Below are positions 52,659 to 62,208 of a DNA stretch of 64,000 bases, piece after piece (the stretch's first letter is position 1; every line of letters begins with the position of its first letter). Under the pieces are notes generated by a model. The model did not search any database. It was not told the origin of the DNA and saw nothing but the letters and a program-made list of their open reading frames with translations. The DNA comes from Deltaproteobacteria bacterium (lineage in GTDB: Bacteria > Myxococcota_A > Polyangia > Nannocystales > Nannocystaceae). The DNA lies in the NCBI GenBank assembly GCA_016709225.1, contig JADJEE010000001.1:434001-498000 (forward strand), written 5' to 3'. Made by a program: the position numbers and the translations under genes.

Positions 52659-54155
52659 TCAGGTCGAGGCGTCGCTGGCGGGCGCGCGCGGCCGCGCCAC
52701 CAGCTCGGCGAAGGTCGTGTCGGCGATGATGTTGCCGCGCTCGCGATCGAGACGCTGCAGCAGCGCGCCCAGCTCGTCCTCGCGCGCGCCGATGGTCTGG
52801 TCCTTGTCGAACAGCACGAGCACGTCGAGCACGCGGATCTGATCGAGCGGACAGCCGGGGATCACCAGCTGCAACGGCTCGGTGGTCTCGATGACCCAGC
52901 CCGCGCGCTCGAGCGCGTCGACCACGTCGCCGACGTGGTCGAGCCCGAGCCGGAAGCGCTCACCCAGCGCCTCGATCGAGATGCCGACACGGCGACTGGC
53001 GAAGTGGTCGCAGATCGCGAGCATGATGCGCGCGGCGGTGCGTCCGGTCGGGCGCAGGTACGAGCTGCGCGCGAGCACGTAGCGGTTGATGAAGCCCTGC
53101 AGCGCGATGGCGCGCTCGCTGTGCACGGCGTAGGTGATCTCGGCGCCCAGCAGCACGACCATCCACGACAGGTATGCCCACACGATCACGATCGGTAGCA
53201 TCGCGAGCGAGCCGTACATGCCCTCGTAGGTGCGCAGCGCGAAGCGGGTCGCGTAGAAACCGAAGCCGATCTTGGCCAGCTCGAGCAGCGCCGCGGAGAT
53301 CGAGCCGCCGATGAGCGCCGCGCGCCAACGCACCCGCGTGTAGGGCAGGAAGCGGTTGAGCAGCACGAGGCCGGCAAACGACAGCAGCACCGGTGAGGCC
53401 AGCACCACCGTCACGCCCGACAGCAGCGGCGTCGCGAGGCTGAACAGCATGAGCAGCGGGCCCAGCGTGGCCAACGTGTAGAACATCGTGAACTGCACGA
53501 GCACGCTGCGCCGCCGCGCGACCCGCCAGATGCGGTTGAAGGTGCGCTCGAGCGTGGAGAACAACACGAACGCGATCACCAGCGTGGCGAGGAAACCCCA
53601 CGCGCCGAGCCGCGACAGCGTGACGTTCTGCGCGAGCGCGAGCGCGCCGGCGGCGAGCTCCGCGGCGCGCTCGTTCTCCGGCACCAGCGCGCGGAACAGG
53701 CTCTCGAGCAGGCTCGCACCGGCGCTGTCGTCCATCCACGCCACCACCAGCAGCGCGACGCCGATGATCGGCACGGTCGACAGCAGCGTGTGCATCGTGA
53801 GCAGGCCCGACATGCCGGCCGCGCGGTCCTCGATCGCCCAGCGTCGCAGCACGTACATCGTCATGAGCCACACCCGGCGTCGCGCGCTCGGGCGGTACTC
53901 GGGCTCGTCGGGCACCACGCGCGCCCGCACGCCGCGCAGGCGCGACATCGCGGCCGATGACAGCGAGGCCTCCGGCGCTGTCGCGTCGAGCTTGGTGCCG
54001 GCGTAGTGCGCCGCCGCGTCGGCGAGCGCGTTGCGCCCCGATGGAGGTGTGGACGCCGCGGTCTCGCCGGCCTGCGCGGGTGGGCTCGGCGCGTCGTCGT
54101 GCTCTGGCCGTTGCTCGTCCACCGTCGTCGCGTCGTTTCGCAGCTCGACGACCAC
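52659..54155 (-). CDS. YihY/BrkB-family membrane protein with C-terminal winged-helix part
   Basis: 498 residues. After a low-complexity cytoplasmic N-terminus (about 1-100), six hydrophobic segments follow in the YihY family order (LLTMHTLLSTVPIIGVALLVV, GFLATLVIAFVLFSTLERTFNRIW, RFLPYTRVRWRAALIGG, YGSLAMLPIVIVWAYLSWMVVLLGAE, all read in parts). The C-terminal 120 residues (AARIMLAICDHFA, VGDVVDALERAGWVI) resemble a winged helix, as in larger members. Formerly misnamed ribonuclease BN; transport role suspected. Confidence 0.85.
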   Translation of the reverse strand: MVVELRNDATTVDEQRPEHDDAPSPPAQAGETAASTPPSGRNALADAAAHYAGTKLDATAPEASLSSAAMSRLRGVRARVVPDEPEYRPSARRRVWLMTMYVLRRWAIEDRAAGMSGLLTMHTLLSTVPIIGVALLVVAWMDDSAGASLLESLFRALVPENERAAELAAGALALAQNVTLSRLGAWGFLATLVIAFVLFSTLERTFNRIWRVARRRSVLVQFTMFYTLATLGPLLMLFSLATPLLSGVTVVLASPVLLSFAGLVLLNRFLPYTRVRWRAALIGGSISAALLELAKIGFGFYATRFALRTYEGMYGSLAMLPIVIVWAYLSWMVVLLGAEITYAVHSERAIALQGFINRYVLARSSYLRPTGRTAARIMLAICDHFASRRVGISIEALGERFRLGLDHVGDVVDALERAGWVIETTEPLQLVIPGCPLDQIRVLDVLVLFDKDQTIGAREDELGALLQRLDRERGNIIADTTFAELVARPRAPASDAST

Positions 54156-54179
54156 CGCGGCGCCGACGGCCGCGATGGC

Positions 54180-54965
54180 CTAGTTCGACTCGGCGCGCGT
54201 GGCCTGGGCAGCCGCGCGCTTCTTGCCGCGCTCGAGCTTCTCGCGCAGCGGCTCCGCCAGCGCCTCGAGCTCCTGGCGCAGGGCGCCCAGGGCCTGCTCG
54301 AGCCCGGCCACGCGCTTGTCGCTGAGGCCGTCGATTTCCGGCAGCGCCTCGGCGAGCTTGCGCGCCAGGCCGCTGGCGCGCGTGAGGATCTCGAGCTTCT
54401 CGGCGCCCTTGGGCTTGGGCCACAGCACCGGATCGAAGCGCTTGCGCAGCTCGGCCACGGTCTGGCCCTCGTCGAACACCGCCTGGCGCAGCTCCTTGAT
54501 CAGCTCGCGCGGCGGCTCGGGGCCGAGGTCGCGGCGCGGCCGCGGCTTCTCGGCGTCGTCGAGCTTGGGGTCGGGGGGCAGTCGCATGGCCTTCGAGAGA
54601 TAGTCGACGGCCTCGTAGCTGGGGATGGTCTTCGCGACGCCGTCCCACGCGAGCACCTGTGGCGCCACCCGCTCCAAGGTCGAGAACGAGATCGTCAGCT
54701 TGTCGACCGTCGCGCGCTTGAGCTGGAGCTCATCGGCGCAGTAGCGATAGAAGTCGTCGTACTCCCAGGCTTCATAGGCACGGTCGCGGCGCACCGCGAC
54801 GAGCTTGCCCGCGAGCTCGACCCAGCTGCGCTTGAACTGCTGCGCGCAGCGCAGCGCGTCGAGGCGCGCGGCGTCGGCACCGGAGCGTTCGAGCTTGCGC
54901 AGCAGGGCTTCGAGCTTGTCCGTGGCGGCGACCAAAGCGTCTCTTCCGAGGACCGCGTATAGCAC
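54180..54965 (-). CDS. Charged helical/coiled-coil protein of unknown function
   Basis: About 261 residues from GTG 54965; a longer frame reaches 55097 but its extra residues are not gene-like and overlap the kinase gene. Lys/Arg/Glu-rich helices dominate: KLEALLRKLERSG, a Trp/Tyr-rich middle (YEAWEYDDFYRYCADELQL, LTISFSTLERVAPQVLAW) and a heptad-like C-terminus (LEQALGALRQELEAL, LREKLERGKKRAAAQ). No signal peptide. Only about 22 bp separate it from the kinase start on the other strand, so one of the two starts may be further inside. Confidence 0.55.
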   Translation of the reverse strand: MLYAVLGRDALVAATDKLEALLRKLERSGADAARLDALRCAQQFKRSWVELAGKLVAVRRDRAYEAWEYDDFYRYCADELQLKRATVDKLTISFSTLERVAPQVLAWDGVAKTIPSYEAVDYLSKAMRLPPDPKLDDAEKPRPRRDLGPEPPRELIKELRQAVFDEGQTVAELRKRFDPVLWPKPKGAEKLEILTRASGLARKLAEALPEIDGLSDKRVAGLEQALGALRQELEALAEPLREKLERGKKRAAAQATRAESN

Positions 54966-54987
54966 CCCCGCGGCCAAAGATGGTAGC

Positions 54988-56766
54988 GTGGAGGTCGTGG
55001 GCGGCTCCGCTCCATCCGCCACGGCCCAGTGGTCGCCGGGCGCGTCGCCGGCGTCATCGGTCGCCGGGGGTGCCACGCGACCGTTTCGCCACGGCATCGA
55101 CGAGGGCGGCCCCCGCGATGCGGCGCTGCCGGCCGGCGCGGTGATCGGTGGTCGCTACCGCGTCGTGCGTGAGCTCGGCCAAGGCGGCATGGGCCGCGTC
55201 TACGAGGCCGAGCATCTCTCGCTCGCGAGTCGCGTCGCGCTCAAGATCCTGCGGGCCGACAAGCGCGGGCCCGAGTACTTCGCACGCTTCCGGCAGGAGG
55301 CCGAGGCCGCCAATCTCGTCGGCCATCGATCGATCGTGCGCGTCATCGACTTCGCGTCGCCCAACGAGCCGGTCGCGTACATGGTGATGGAGCTGCTGCG
55401 CGGCCGCTCGCTCGAGGAGTGGCTGAGCGGCCCCGGCGACCTCCGCGACGGCCTCACCTACCTCGCCGAGATCGCCCATGGGCTCGATGCCGCCCACGCC
55501 GCGGGCGTGGTGCATCGCGATCTCAAGCCCGCCAACCTGTTCCTGCACCGCGGCAACGACGGTCGCGTGCAGCCGAAGATCCTCGACTTCGGCATCGCCA
55601 AGCTCGCGGCCAGCGACCACACCGCGATCGCGACCGCGGCGGGCACCGTGCTCGGTACGCCGTACTACCTCGCACCCGAGCGAGCGCTCGGCAAGCCGCT
55701 CGATCCGCGCGCCGATCTCTACAGCCTCGGCGTGATCCTGTACGAGCTGTTGACCGGCTCGGTGCCGTTCGTCGACACGACGTTCATGGGCGTGCTCGCC
55801 AAGCACATCAAGGCGCCGCCGCTCGATCCTCGCCAGGCCGCGCCGGCGCGCAACATCCCCGACGGCGTCGCGCAGCTCGCGATGGCCTTGCTCGCCAAGG
55901 ATCCCGAAGGTCGTCCCGCAACCGCCGGCGCCGTGGCGGCCGCAATCGAGGCTCAGCTCGCCGCACACGGTGACGCGCTGGCCCGGGTGCGCACCGGCCT
56001 GCACGAGCCCTCGGGGGATGCCCAGCCGACCTCGCACATCGACGAGCTCGCGGCGCGTCCGACCGCGGTGCCGGACGCTGCGCGCTCGCTGCACGACGTC
56101 GAGACCGTGACCGGGCCCGCGGTCGACGTGTCGTCGGTGTCGCCCGCGGTCGTGTCGCCGGTCGACGACGAGCTCGGGCGCAACGTGGTCACGCAGGGGC
56201 GCCAGGTTCCGCGCGTGCCGGCGCCGGAGCTCGCCCCGCGGCTGCCGACCCGCGCGCTGGGATCGAACTCGATGCGCGAGGGCTTGCCGTCGTCTGGCAG
56301 GGGCGCGTCGCGGCCGCTGGCGATCGCCGCGGTGGTGATCGCGGTCGGTAGTGTGAGCGGATGGATGATCGCCCGCACGCAGCGACACGGCGGCGAGACG
56401 CCGCCGCCGGCCGCCGCTGCGCCGTCGGCCGCCCGCGACCACGCCGAGCCCACCACGCCACCGGCGGCCGCGCCGGCCCCGGTCCAGTCCTCCGCTGCCG
56501 CGCTGCCGCAGACGCCGACGACCGCGAGCCCCAGCGACGACGAGCCGATCGACGCGCCGCAGGCCGAGCCCATCGCCGCGCCGCAGGCCGAGCCGATCGC
56601 CGCGCCGCAGGCCGAGCCGATCGCCGCGCCGGCGGAGGCGAGCCGTGCCGCCGCCGCGGCGTCGCGGCCCAAGCCCCCGCGCAAGCCCCGACGACCGCCC
56701 CCACCGGCGGCGGGTCCGACCGCGCCCACGACCCCCACGCCCCGCCCGCCTCCGCTCAAGGACTGA
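54988..56766 (+). CDS. Membrane-anchored Ser/Thr protein kinase, Pro/Ala-rich C-terminus
   Basis: 592 residues from GTG 54988. Hanks-type domain at about 55-320: GQGGMGRVYEAEH, K86 in VALKILR, catalytic D178 in HRDLKPANLFL, DFGIAKL, GTPYYLAPERA. A linker rich in Thr/Val leads to one membrane segment (LAIAAVVIAVGSVSGWMIA, about 449-467). The outside tail is Pro/Ala-rich, includes three tandem APQAEPIA units (24-bp DNA repeat), and ends basic and Pro-rich. Typical myxobacterial receptor-like kinase without a sensor fold. The next gene starts 10 nt after its stop. Confidence 0.87.
   Translation: MEVVGGSAPSATAQWSPGASPASSVAGGATRPFRHGIDEGGPRDAALPAGAVIGGRYRVVRELGQGGMGRVYEAEHLSLASRVALKILRADKRGPEYFARFRQEAEAANLVGHRSIVRVIDFASPNEPVAYMVMELLRGRSLEEWLSGPGDLRDGLTYLAEIAHGLDAAHAAGVVHRDLKPANLFLHRGNDGRVQPKILDFGIAKLAASDHTAIATAAGTVLGTPYYLAPERALGKPLDPRADLYSLGVILYELLTGSVPFVDTTFMGVLAKHIKAPPLDPRQAAPARNIPDGVAQLAMALLAKDPEGRPATAGAVAAAIEAQLAAHGDALARVRTGLHEPSGDAQPTSHIDELAARPTAVPDAARSLHDVETVTGPAVDVSSVSPAVVSPVDDELGRNVVTQGRQVPRVPAPELAPRLPTRALGSNSMREGLPSSGRGASRPLAIAAVVIAVGSVSGWMIARTQRHGGETPPPAAAAPSAARDHAEPTTPPAAAPAPVQSSAAALPQTPTTASPSDDEPIDAPQAEPIAAPQAEPIAAPQAEPIAAPAEASRAAAAASRPKPPRKPRRPPPPAAGPTAPTTPTPRPPPLKD
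56554..56625 (+). repeat. Three tandem 24-bp units inside the kinase gene
   Basis: The unit GCGCCGCAGGCCGAGCC-ATCGCC (one variable base) occurs three times in a row and encodes APQAEPIA. It sits in the extracytoplasmic tail, where copy number could change without a frameshift. Confidence 0.7.
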
Positions 56767-56776
56767 TGTGCCGCCG

Positions 56777-57427
56777 ATGATCCTGCGCTCGCTCGCCCCG
56801 CTCGTCCTCGCCTGCGTGACCGCATCGTCGGCCGCACCCGCCCACGCGCGTGCGCACGCGGTGCTCGAGCCCGTCGCCGGGGCGGAGGCCAGCGCCGACG
56901 ATCTCACCGCGGCGCGCGAGCAGGCCGCGGCCCGCGTCGCCGCTTCGCCGACGCCGGAGAACCTGCGCGCGCAGGCCGAGCTCGCCGAGCAGGCCGGCGA
57001 CGATGCCACCGCACGCACCGCCTACGAGGCGCTCGAGGCCGCGCTGCCCAAGACCGACGAGGCCGGCCGCGCAGCCGCCCGTCGCGATCGCGATCGCGTC
57101 ATCGAGCACGCCCGCGGTGCGGTGGCCGACGAGGGCGCGTCCACCCAGCGCGAGCGCCTCGATGCCAGGTGGCGCACCGCTGCGCGGCCGGCCGCGCATC
57201 CGCCCAAGGCCCGACCCGACGGGCCGCCGCCGGTGCGCCGCGACGATCGCATCGTTCGCAAGTGGTACTTCTGGGTCACGCTCGGCGCGATCGCAGCGTC
57301 GGCCGCGGCCATCACCGGCATCGCGATCAAGGCGGCGCGCGACGACAAGCCCGATGCGCTCGACCGCTCGACCGCACGTCCGCGGGGCACCGCGGGTGGT
57401 CCCGCCGGCGCGGTGCTGCGCTTCTAG
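56777..57427 (+). CDS. Exported protein with C-terminal membrane segment
   Basis: 216 residues from ATG 56777. Signal peptide (about 1-24, ending AHARA), an Ala/Glu/Arg-rich helical middle with TPR-like pattern (ENLRAQAELAEQAGDDATARTAYEALEAAL, in parts), a Pro/Arg segment, and one hydrophobic stretch (YFWVTLGAIAASAAAITGIAI, about 171-191). Such proteins often accompany myxobacterial kinases; it probably shares the kinase transcript. No domain name can be given with confidence. Confidence 0.6.
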   Translation: MILRSLAPLVLACVTASSAAPAHARAHAVLEPVAGAEASADDLTAAREQAAARVAASPTPENLRAQAELAEQAGDDATARTAYEALEAALPKTDEAGRAAARRDRDRVIEHARGAVADEGASTQRERLDARWRTAARPAAHPPKARPDGPPPVRRDDRIVRKWYFWVTLGAIAASAAAITGIAIKAARDDKPDALDRSTARPRGTAGGPAGAVLRF

Positions 57428-57458
57428 CGGCCCCGAGGAGCGCGCTCCGATCACCGCC

Positions 57459-58643
57459 ATGGCATCGCGTGCGATCTCGCCGGCCGCCACCGCCCTCGCG
57501 CACGCGCGTGGGCTCGCGCCGCTCGTGGGCGTGCTGGCATGCGGCACCGCGCAGCGCGAGGCCCAGGGCGATCGCGACGATGCGATCGCGACGCTCGCGT
57601 TCGACGACGGCGCCCGCGTGCGCGTGCTGGCGATCGCGCCCGACCCGGTCGAGCCCGGCGCGGCGGTCACCGTGACGCTGGCGGCGAGCGAGGGCGTCGG
57701 CGCGCTGGTCGTGGGCCTGTGGCCACCGCAGGTCGGCGGTCGCGAGCTCGTGCTCGGCAGCGGCGTCGATGCCGAGCTGGCCGCGCGCACGCCCGACGAG
57801 CGCAGCGTGTTCGCCGAGGTGCGCCCGGCCGGCGGCGATGTCGAAGCCACGCTCACGGTGCCGTCGCCCTGGCAGCCCCGCACCGCGATCCTCACGGTCG
57901 CCCGGCCCAGCGACGGCGACATGGTGCCGGTGGTCGCGGGCCCGCGCACGCGCGACGGGCTCGGGCTCGCGGGGCTGGTGCACGTGGTCGATCGTCCGCC
58001 CGTGGTGGTGGCGCAGCGCAGCGTCGCCGCGCTGCAGATCGACGGCGTGCTCGACGAGCCGGTGTGGTCCGGCGCCCGCTGGTATCCGCTCGGCGACAGC
58101 CTCGAGGGCGAGCCCGCGGGGCCCACGACCGCGGCTGCGCTCGCGTGGGACGACACCGCGCTCTACGTGGCGGTGCGGGCCCAAGACGACGACGTGTGGT
58201 CCGACTACACCACGCGCGACGAGCCGCTGTGGAAGCAGGAGGCGATCGAGCTGTTCCTGTTCGGCGACGCCTCGCGTCGCCGCTACCTCGAGCTGCAGGT
58301 GTCGCCGCGCGGGGTCCAGTTCGACGCCCGCTTCGCGCAGTACCGCAAGGGCGACGAGGCCTGGAACGGACGCTGGCAGGCGGCGGTGCAGATCGACGGC
58401 ACCGTCGATCGACGCGACGATCGCGATCGCGGTCTGACCGCCGAGTTCGCGGTGCCGTTCGCGGAGATCTGCGAACACACCGCGAGCCACTGCCCGCCGC
58501 AGGCGGGCGATCGCATGCGCGCCAACGTGTTCCGACTCGATCGTCCGCGCCGCGCCAACCCCATCGCGCTGTCACTGGCGCCGACGCGGGTCACCGACTT
58601 CCACGCGCCCGAGCACAGCGCGATCGTGGAGCTGGCACCGTGA
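57459..58643 (+). CDS. Lipoprotein with CBM9/DOMON-like carbohydrate-binding domain
   Basis: 394 residues from ATG 57459. Lipoprotein leader with lipobox GVLAC, a first beta-rich domain (about 40-185), then a CBM9-like domain (about 190-390): ALQIDGVLDEPVWSGARWYPL, LAWDDTALYVAVRAQDDDVW, EAIELFLFGDASRRRYLELQVSPRG and AEFAVPFAEI, in family order. No catalytic domain; likely binds glycans or haem-like ligands on the outside. Its stop overlaps the start of the next gene. Confidence 0.72.
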   Translation: MASRAISPAATALAHARGLAPLVGVLACGTAQREAQGDRDDAIATLAFDDGARVRVLAIAPDPVEPGAAVTVTLAASEGVGALVVGLWPPQVGGRELVLGSGVDAELAARTPDERSVFAEVRPAGGDVEATLTVPSPWQPRTAILTVARPSDGDMVPVVAGPRTRDGLGLAGLVHVVDRPPVVVAQRSVAALQIDGVLDEPVWSGARWYPLGDSLEGEPAGPTTAAALAWDDTALYVAVRAQDDDVWSDYTTRDEPLWKQEAIELFLFGDASRRRYLELQVSPRGVQFDARFAQYRKGDEAWNGRWQAAVQIDGTVDRRDDRDRGLTAEFAVPFAEICEHTASHCPPQAGDRMRANVFRLDRPRRANPIALSLAPTRVTDFHAPEHSAIVELAP

Positions 58644-60277
58644 TGCGTGGCGTCGCATCGCTGGCGGCGGCGTTGCTGGTGGTGTCGGCGTGTCCGGCCA
58701 CCCGTAGCCCCGAGGACGGCGCGCAGCTGCGGCGCGCGCTGGCGGGGATCGAGCGCGTGCACCTCGAGCTGCGGCCGTCGTCGGCGTGGGCGAGCCACTA
58801 CGGCGCCAGCAGCAGCCATCGTCTGTCGGCAACCGAGGAGGCGATCGCGGCGCGGCTGCGCGGCGCGGGGCTGCCGACCGATCCGGCGCTGTCGCAGGCG
58901 ATGCGCGAGCTGGCCCGGCTCGCCCCCGGCCACACCAACATGCCCTCGGCGCTGACCGACGGGCTGCTCGCGTGGGCCGGCGTGATCGACCCCGCGCCGC
59001 GTCTGGTGGTGGTGGAGTTCAGCGAGGACCCCGGTGGCTGCTGGCGCGCACCGTCGAAGGCGTGCGACGAGGCCATCGACGATCTCGTGCGGGGAGTCCG
59101 GGATGCGACCGATCGCGGGGCCCATGCGGGTGTCGGGGTCGCGCGCACCGATCGCGGTGCGACCCGCATGATCGTCGGCGTGGTCGAGCGCGCGGTGGTG
59201 CTGTCGCCGATGGTGGCGCGGATCGGCAGTGGTGGTGCGATCGAGGTCCGCGGCCGCCTGCAGGGCGGACGCGTGCGGCCGGCGATCGACGTGACGCTGC
59301 CGAGCGGTCAGGCACGAGCGCTGGGGCTGGCGCGCGGGGGCGGCGAGGGTGACATCGCAACCACGCTGCGCTGCGATGCCGGCGACGGGGTCTACCAGCT
59401 CGAGATCCTCGCCGACGGCGAGCACGGCATCGAGGTCGTGGCCAACTTCCCGTTGTTCTGCGGCGTCGAGCCACCGGCCGAGATCGTCGCGGAGGTCGAG
59501 CGCCTGTCGCCCGACGTCACCGCGACCGACGTCGCGATCGCGAACCTGCACTTCCTCAACGAGACCCGACGCGCGCGTGGGTTGGCGGCGCTGACCTGGG
59601 ACGAGCGCGCGGCCGCGGTCGCGCGCGCCCACAGCCTCGACATGCAGCAGCACGACTTCGTCGGCCACGTCTCCCCACGCACGGGCGACGTCGGGGCCCG
59701 CTTCGAGCGGGCCGGCATCGAGGCCGGGCTGGTGCGCGAGAACGTCGCGCGTGGCTACGGGCCCGCGGGCATCCACGACAGCCTCATGCGCTCGCCCGGC
59801 CATCGCGCGAACCTGCTCGCCGCCGACGTGACCGCGGTGGGCATCGGCGTGGTGATCGGCCCGCCCGAGAGCGAGGCCGCGAATGCGCCGCGGCCGGTGT
59901 TCCTGACGCAGAACTTCCTGCGACCGCCGGGCGCGGGCGCGCCGGCCTCGTCGGCGTGGGTGCCGACGCTGCAGCGGCGCGTGGCCGAGCGCCGGCGCGC
60001 GCAGGGCCTGGCGGCCGCGCAGTGGGACGACGCGCTCGACGATGTCGCGGCGCGGCTGGCCAAGCTCCGCGCGGCCGGCCGCGAGCCCGGCAACGCCTGG
60101 GAGCGGGACGTGTTCGCGCACGGCCACGCGAGCGTCGATGCCCACGCGGTCGTGAGCTCGGAGTACGACGCGCTCGCCGGGGTCGAGCTGTGGCGCGCGC
60201 CCTCGCTGCACGCCGGCATCGGCATCGCCAAGGACCGCGACGGTCGCTTCGTGATGGTGGTGCTGGTGGTGCCCTGA
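58643..60277 (+). CDS. CAP-domain (SCP/PR1-like) lipoprotein
   Basis: 544 residues from ATG 58643; a GTG at 58640 overlapping the previous stop is possible. Lipobox VVSAC. The first 280 residues are unassigned. Residues about 300-430 match the CAP superfamily: FLNETRRARGLAALTWDERAAAVARAHS (in parts), FVGHVSPRTGD, RENVARGYGP and SPGHRANLL, with conserved His and Glu of the CAP cavity. A second, degenerate CAP-like unit follows (about 438-540: RRRAQGLAAAQWDDAL, VFAHGHASVDAHAV). Function probably extracellular binding or proteolysis; unknown. Confidence 0.75.
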   Translation: MRGVASLAAALLVVSACPATRSPEDGAQLRRALAGIERVHLELRPSSAWASHYGASSSHRLSATEEAIAARLRGAGLPTDPALSQAMRELARLAPGHTNMPSALTDGLLAWAGVIDPAPRLVVVEFSEDPGGCWRAPSKACDEAIDDLVRGVRDATDRGAHAGVGVARTDRGATRMIVGVVERAVVLSPMVARIGSGGAIEVRGRLQGGRVRPAIDVTLPSGQARALGLARGGGEGDIATTLRCDAGDGVYQLEILADGEHGIEVVANFPLFCGVEPPAEIVAEVERLSPDVTATDVAIANLHFLNETRRARGLAALTWDERAAAVARAHSLDMQQHDFVGHVSPRTGDVGARFERAGIEAGLVRENVARGYGPAGIHDSLMRSPGHRANLLAADVTAVGIGVVIGPPESEAANAPRPVFLTQNFLRPPGAGAPASSAWVPTLQRRVAERRRAQGLAAAQWDDALDDVAARLAKLRAAGREPGNAWERDVFAHGHASVDAHAVVSSEYDALAGVELWRAPSLHAGIGIAKDRDGRFVMVVLVVP

Positions 60278-60328
60278 CGGGGGTCGCCAGCACCAGGCCG
60301 ATCCGCGTATGCTCGCGCCGCTTCCACG

Positions 60329-61240
60329 ATGGCGACCCCCCATCCCGCTTCCAAGGCCGCGCGCGAGCGCGTCGTGCTCGGTGTCGTCGGCGGCTCGGGC
60401 TTGTACCGCATGGACGCGCTGGCCAACGGCCGCACGGTCGAGCTGAGCACGCCGTTCGGGCGACCGAGCGCGCCGTACACCGTCGCGGAGCTGCCGCGCG
60501 CCGACGGCTCGGCGCAGCCGGTGGTGTTCCTGCCGCGACACGGCATCGGCCACCGCCTGCTGCCGACCGAGGTCGACTACCGCAGCAACATCCACGGCTT
60601 CAAGCAGCTCGGCGTCACGCACCTGCTGAGCGTGTCGGCGGTCGGCTCGCTGCGCGAGGAGATCGTCCCCGGCCACGTCGTGTTCCCCGATCAGTTCATC
60701 GATCGCACGCGCGAGCGCGCTGCGAGCTTCTTCGGCGGCGGCGTGGTCGCCCACGTGCAGTTCGGCGAGCCGACGTGGGCGCCGCTGCGCCAGCTCGCGC
60801 GCGACGCCGCGGTCGCGGCCGGCGCGACCGTCCACGACGGTGGCACGTTGGTCGTGATGGAGGGCCCGGCGTTCTCGACCAAGGCCGAGTCGCACCTGCA
60901 CCGCAGCTGGGGCGCGTCGATCATCGGCATGACCGCGCTGCCCGAGGCCAAGCTCGCGCGCGAGGCCGAGCTGGGCTACGCCGTGCTGGCGCTGGCGACC
61001 GACTACGACTGCTGGCACGAGGCCGAGGCCGAGGTCAGCGTCGAGGCCGTGATGGCCACCGTCGCGGCCAACGTCGCACTGGCGCAGCGCAGCATCCTCG
61101 AGCTGGCGCGGCGCCTGCCCGCGAGCAGCGAGCAGCTGCCGTACCCCGAGGCCTGTCGGTTCGCGATGATGACCGACCGCGCGCAGATCACCGACGAGGC
61201 CCGCGCGCGCCTCGATCTCATCATCGGCCACTACCTGTAG
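60329..61240 (+). CDS. mtnP: 5'-methylthioadenosine phosphorylase
   Basis: 303 residues. Converts methylthioadenosine to adenine and methylthioribose 1-phosphate (methionine salvage, polyamine by-product). Motifs in order: VLGVVGGSGLYRM (phosphate loop), FLPRHGIGHRLLPTEVDYRSNI, LSVSAVGSLREEI, PDQFIDRTRERAASFF, VVMEGPAFSTKAESHLHRSWGA and ATDYDCWHE. Substrate-pocket Asp-Tyr-Asp (DYDCW) indicates MTAP and not purine nucleoside phosphorylase. Slightly long N-terminus. The next gene starts 14 nt later, so they share an operon. Confidence 0.93.
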   Translation: MATPHPASKAARERVVLGVVGGSGLYRMDALANGRTVELSTPFGRPSAPYTVAELPRADGSAQPVVFLPRHGIGHRLLPTEVDYRSNIHGFKQLGVTHLLSVSAVGSLREEIVPGHVVFPDQFIDRTRERAASFFGGGVVAHVQFGEPTWAPLRQLARDAAVAAGATVHDGGTLVVMEGPAFSTKAESHLHRSWGASIIGMTALPEAKLAREAELGYAVLALATDYDCWHEAEAEVSVEAVMATVAANVALAQRSILELARRLPASSEQLPYPEACRFAMMTDRAQITDEARARLDLIIGHYL

Positions 61241-61254
61241 AGGAAAGCACGAAC

Positions 61255-62190
61255 ATGTCCACTCCACGTCCCCGCCTGCTGGTGGTCGGTAGCGTCGCCA
61301 TCGACTGGATCATCACTCCCCGCGCCGAGCGACCCGAGGCGGTCGGCGGCTCCGCGACGTTCTTCTCGATGGCGGCGTCGTACCTGGCGCCGGTGCGGCT
61401 GGTCGGCGTGGTCGGCCACGACTTCCCGGCCGCCGCCATTGCCGACCTCGAGGCCCACGGCGTCGACACCGATGGGCTCGAGATCGTCGGCGACGGCCTG
61501 ACCTTCCGCTGGAAGGGCCGCTACCACGAGAACATGAACAGCCGCGACACCCTCGACACGCAGCTCAACGTGTTCGCGTCGTTCGAGCCCAAGCTGCCGG
61601 CGTCGTTCCGCGACAGCGAGTACGTGTTCTTGGCGAACATCCAGCCCGACCTGCAGCTCGAAGTGCTCGCGCAGGTCGAGAGGCCGAGGGTCGTCGGGCT
61701 CGACACCATGAACCTGTGGATCGACATCGCGAAGCCGGCGCTGCTGAAGGTGCTGGGCAAGGTCGACGCGCTGCTCATCAACGAGGAGGAGGCCAAGCAG
61801 CTCTCGGGCGAGCACAACCTCGTCAAGGCCGCCAAGGCGGTGCAGCGCATGGGCCCGCACAGCGTGATCGTGAAGCGCGGCGAGTACGGCGCGCTGCTGT
61901 TCCACGGCGACGACGTGTTCTCGGCGCCGGCGCTGCCGCTCGACGAGGTCATCGATCCGACCGGCGCCGGCGATGCCTTCGCCGGCGGCTTCATGGGCTG
62001 GCTGGCGCGCAGCGACGAGCCCCACGGCGCCCAGCTGCGCACCGCGATGATCTACGGCTCGGTGCTCGCCAGCTTCGCGGTGCAGGGCTTCTCGTACGAT
62101 GGCATCGGCTCGCTGGACGCCGAGGCGATTCGGGCCCGTTTCGACACCTTCGCGCAGCTGACCGACTTCCGCCGCGCAGAGCTGCGATGA
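61255..62190 (+). CDS. PfkB-family carbohydrate/nucleoside kinase
   Basis: 311 residues from ATG 61255 with AGGAAAG upstream. Ribokinase-fold: LLVVGSVAIDWIITP at the start, GGSATFFSMAASYLAPVRLVG, and the anion-hole/catalytic motif DPTGAGDAFAGGF near the C-terminus. Position right after mtnP suggests work on a ribose- or adenosine-derived product of methylthioadenosine breakdown, but substrate cannot be read from sequence. Confidence 0.85.
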   Translation: MSTPRPRLLVVGSVAIDWIITPRAERPEAVGGSATFFSMAASYLAPVRLVGVVGHDFPAAAIADLEAHGVDTDGLEIVGDGLTFRWKGRYHENMNSRDTLDTQLNVFASFEPKLPASFRDSEYVFLANIQPDLQLEVLAQVERPRVVGLDTMNLWIDIAKPALLKVLGKVDALLINEEEAKQLSGEHNLVKAAKAVQRMGPHSVIVKRGEYGALLFHGDDVFSAPALPLDEVIDPTGAGDAFAGGFMGWLARSDEPHGAQLRTAMIYGSVLASFAVQGFSYDGIGSLDAEAIRARFDTFAQLTDFRRAELR

Positions 62191-62208
62191 TGGCGGGCGG
62201 CGGTGGCC

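Noticed and set aside
54966..55097. Longer N-terminus for the coiled-coil gene
   Set aside because: The extra residues are Pro/Ala/Gly-rich, unlike the rest, and overlap the kinase gene on the other strand.
58283..61267. 994-aa minus-strand frame over the CAP, mtnP and CBM9 genes
   Set aside because: Shadow of three well-supported plus-strand genes.
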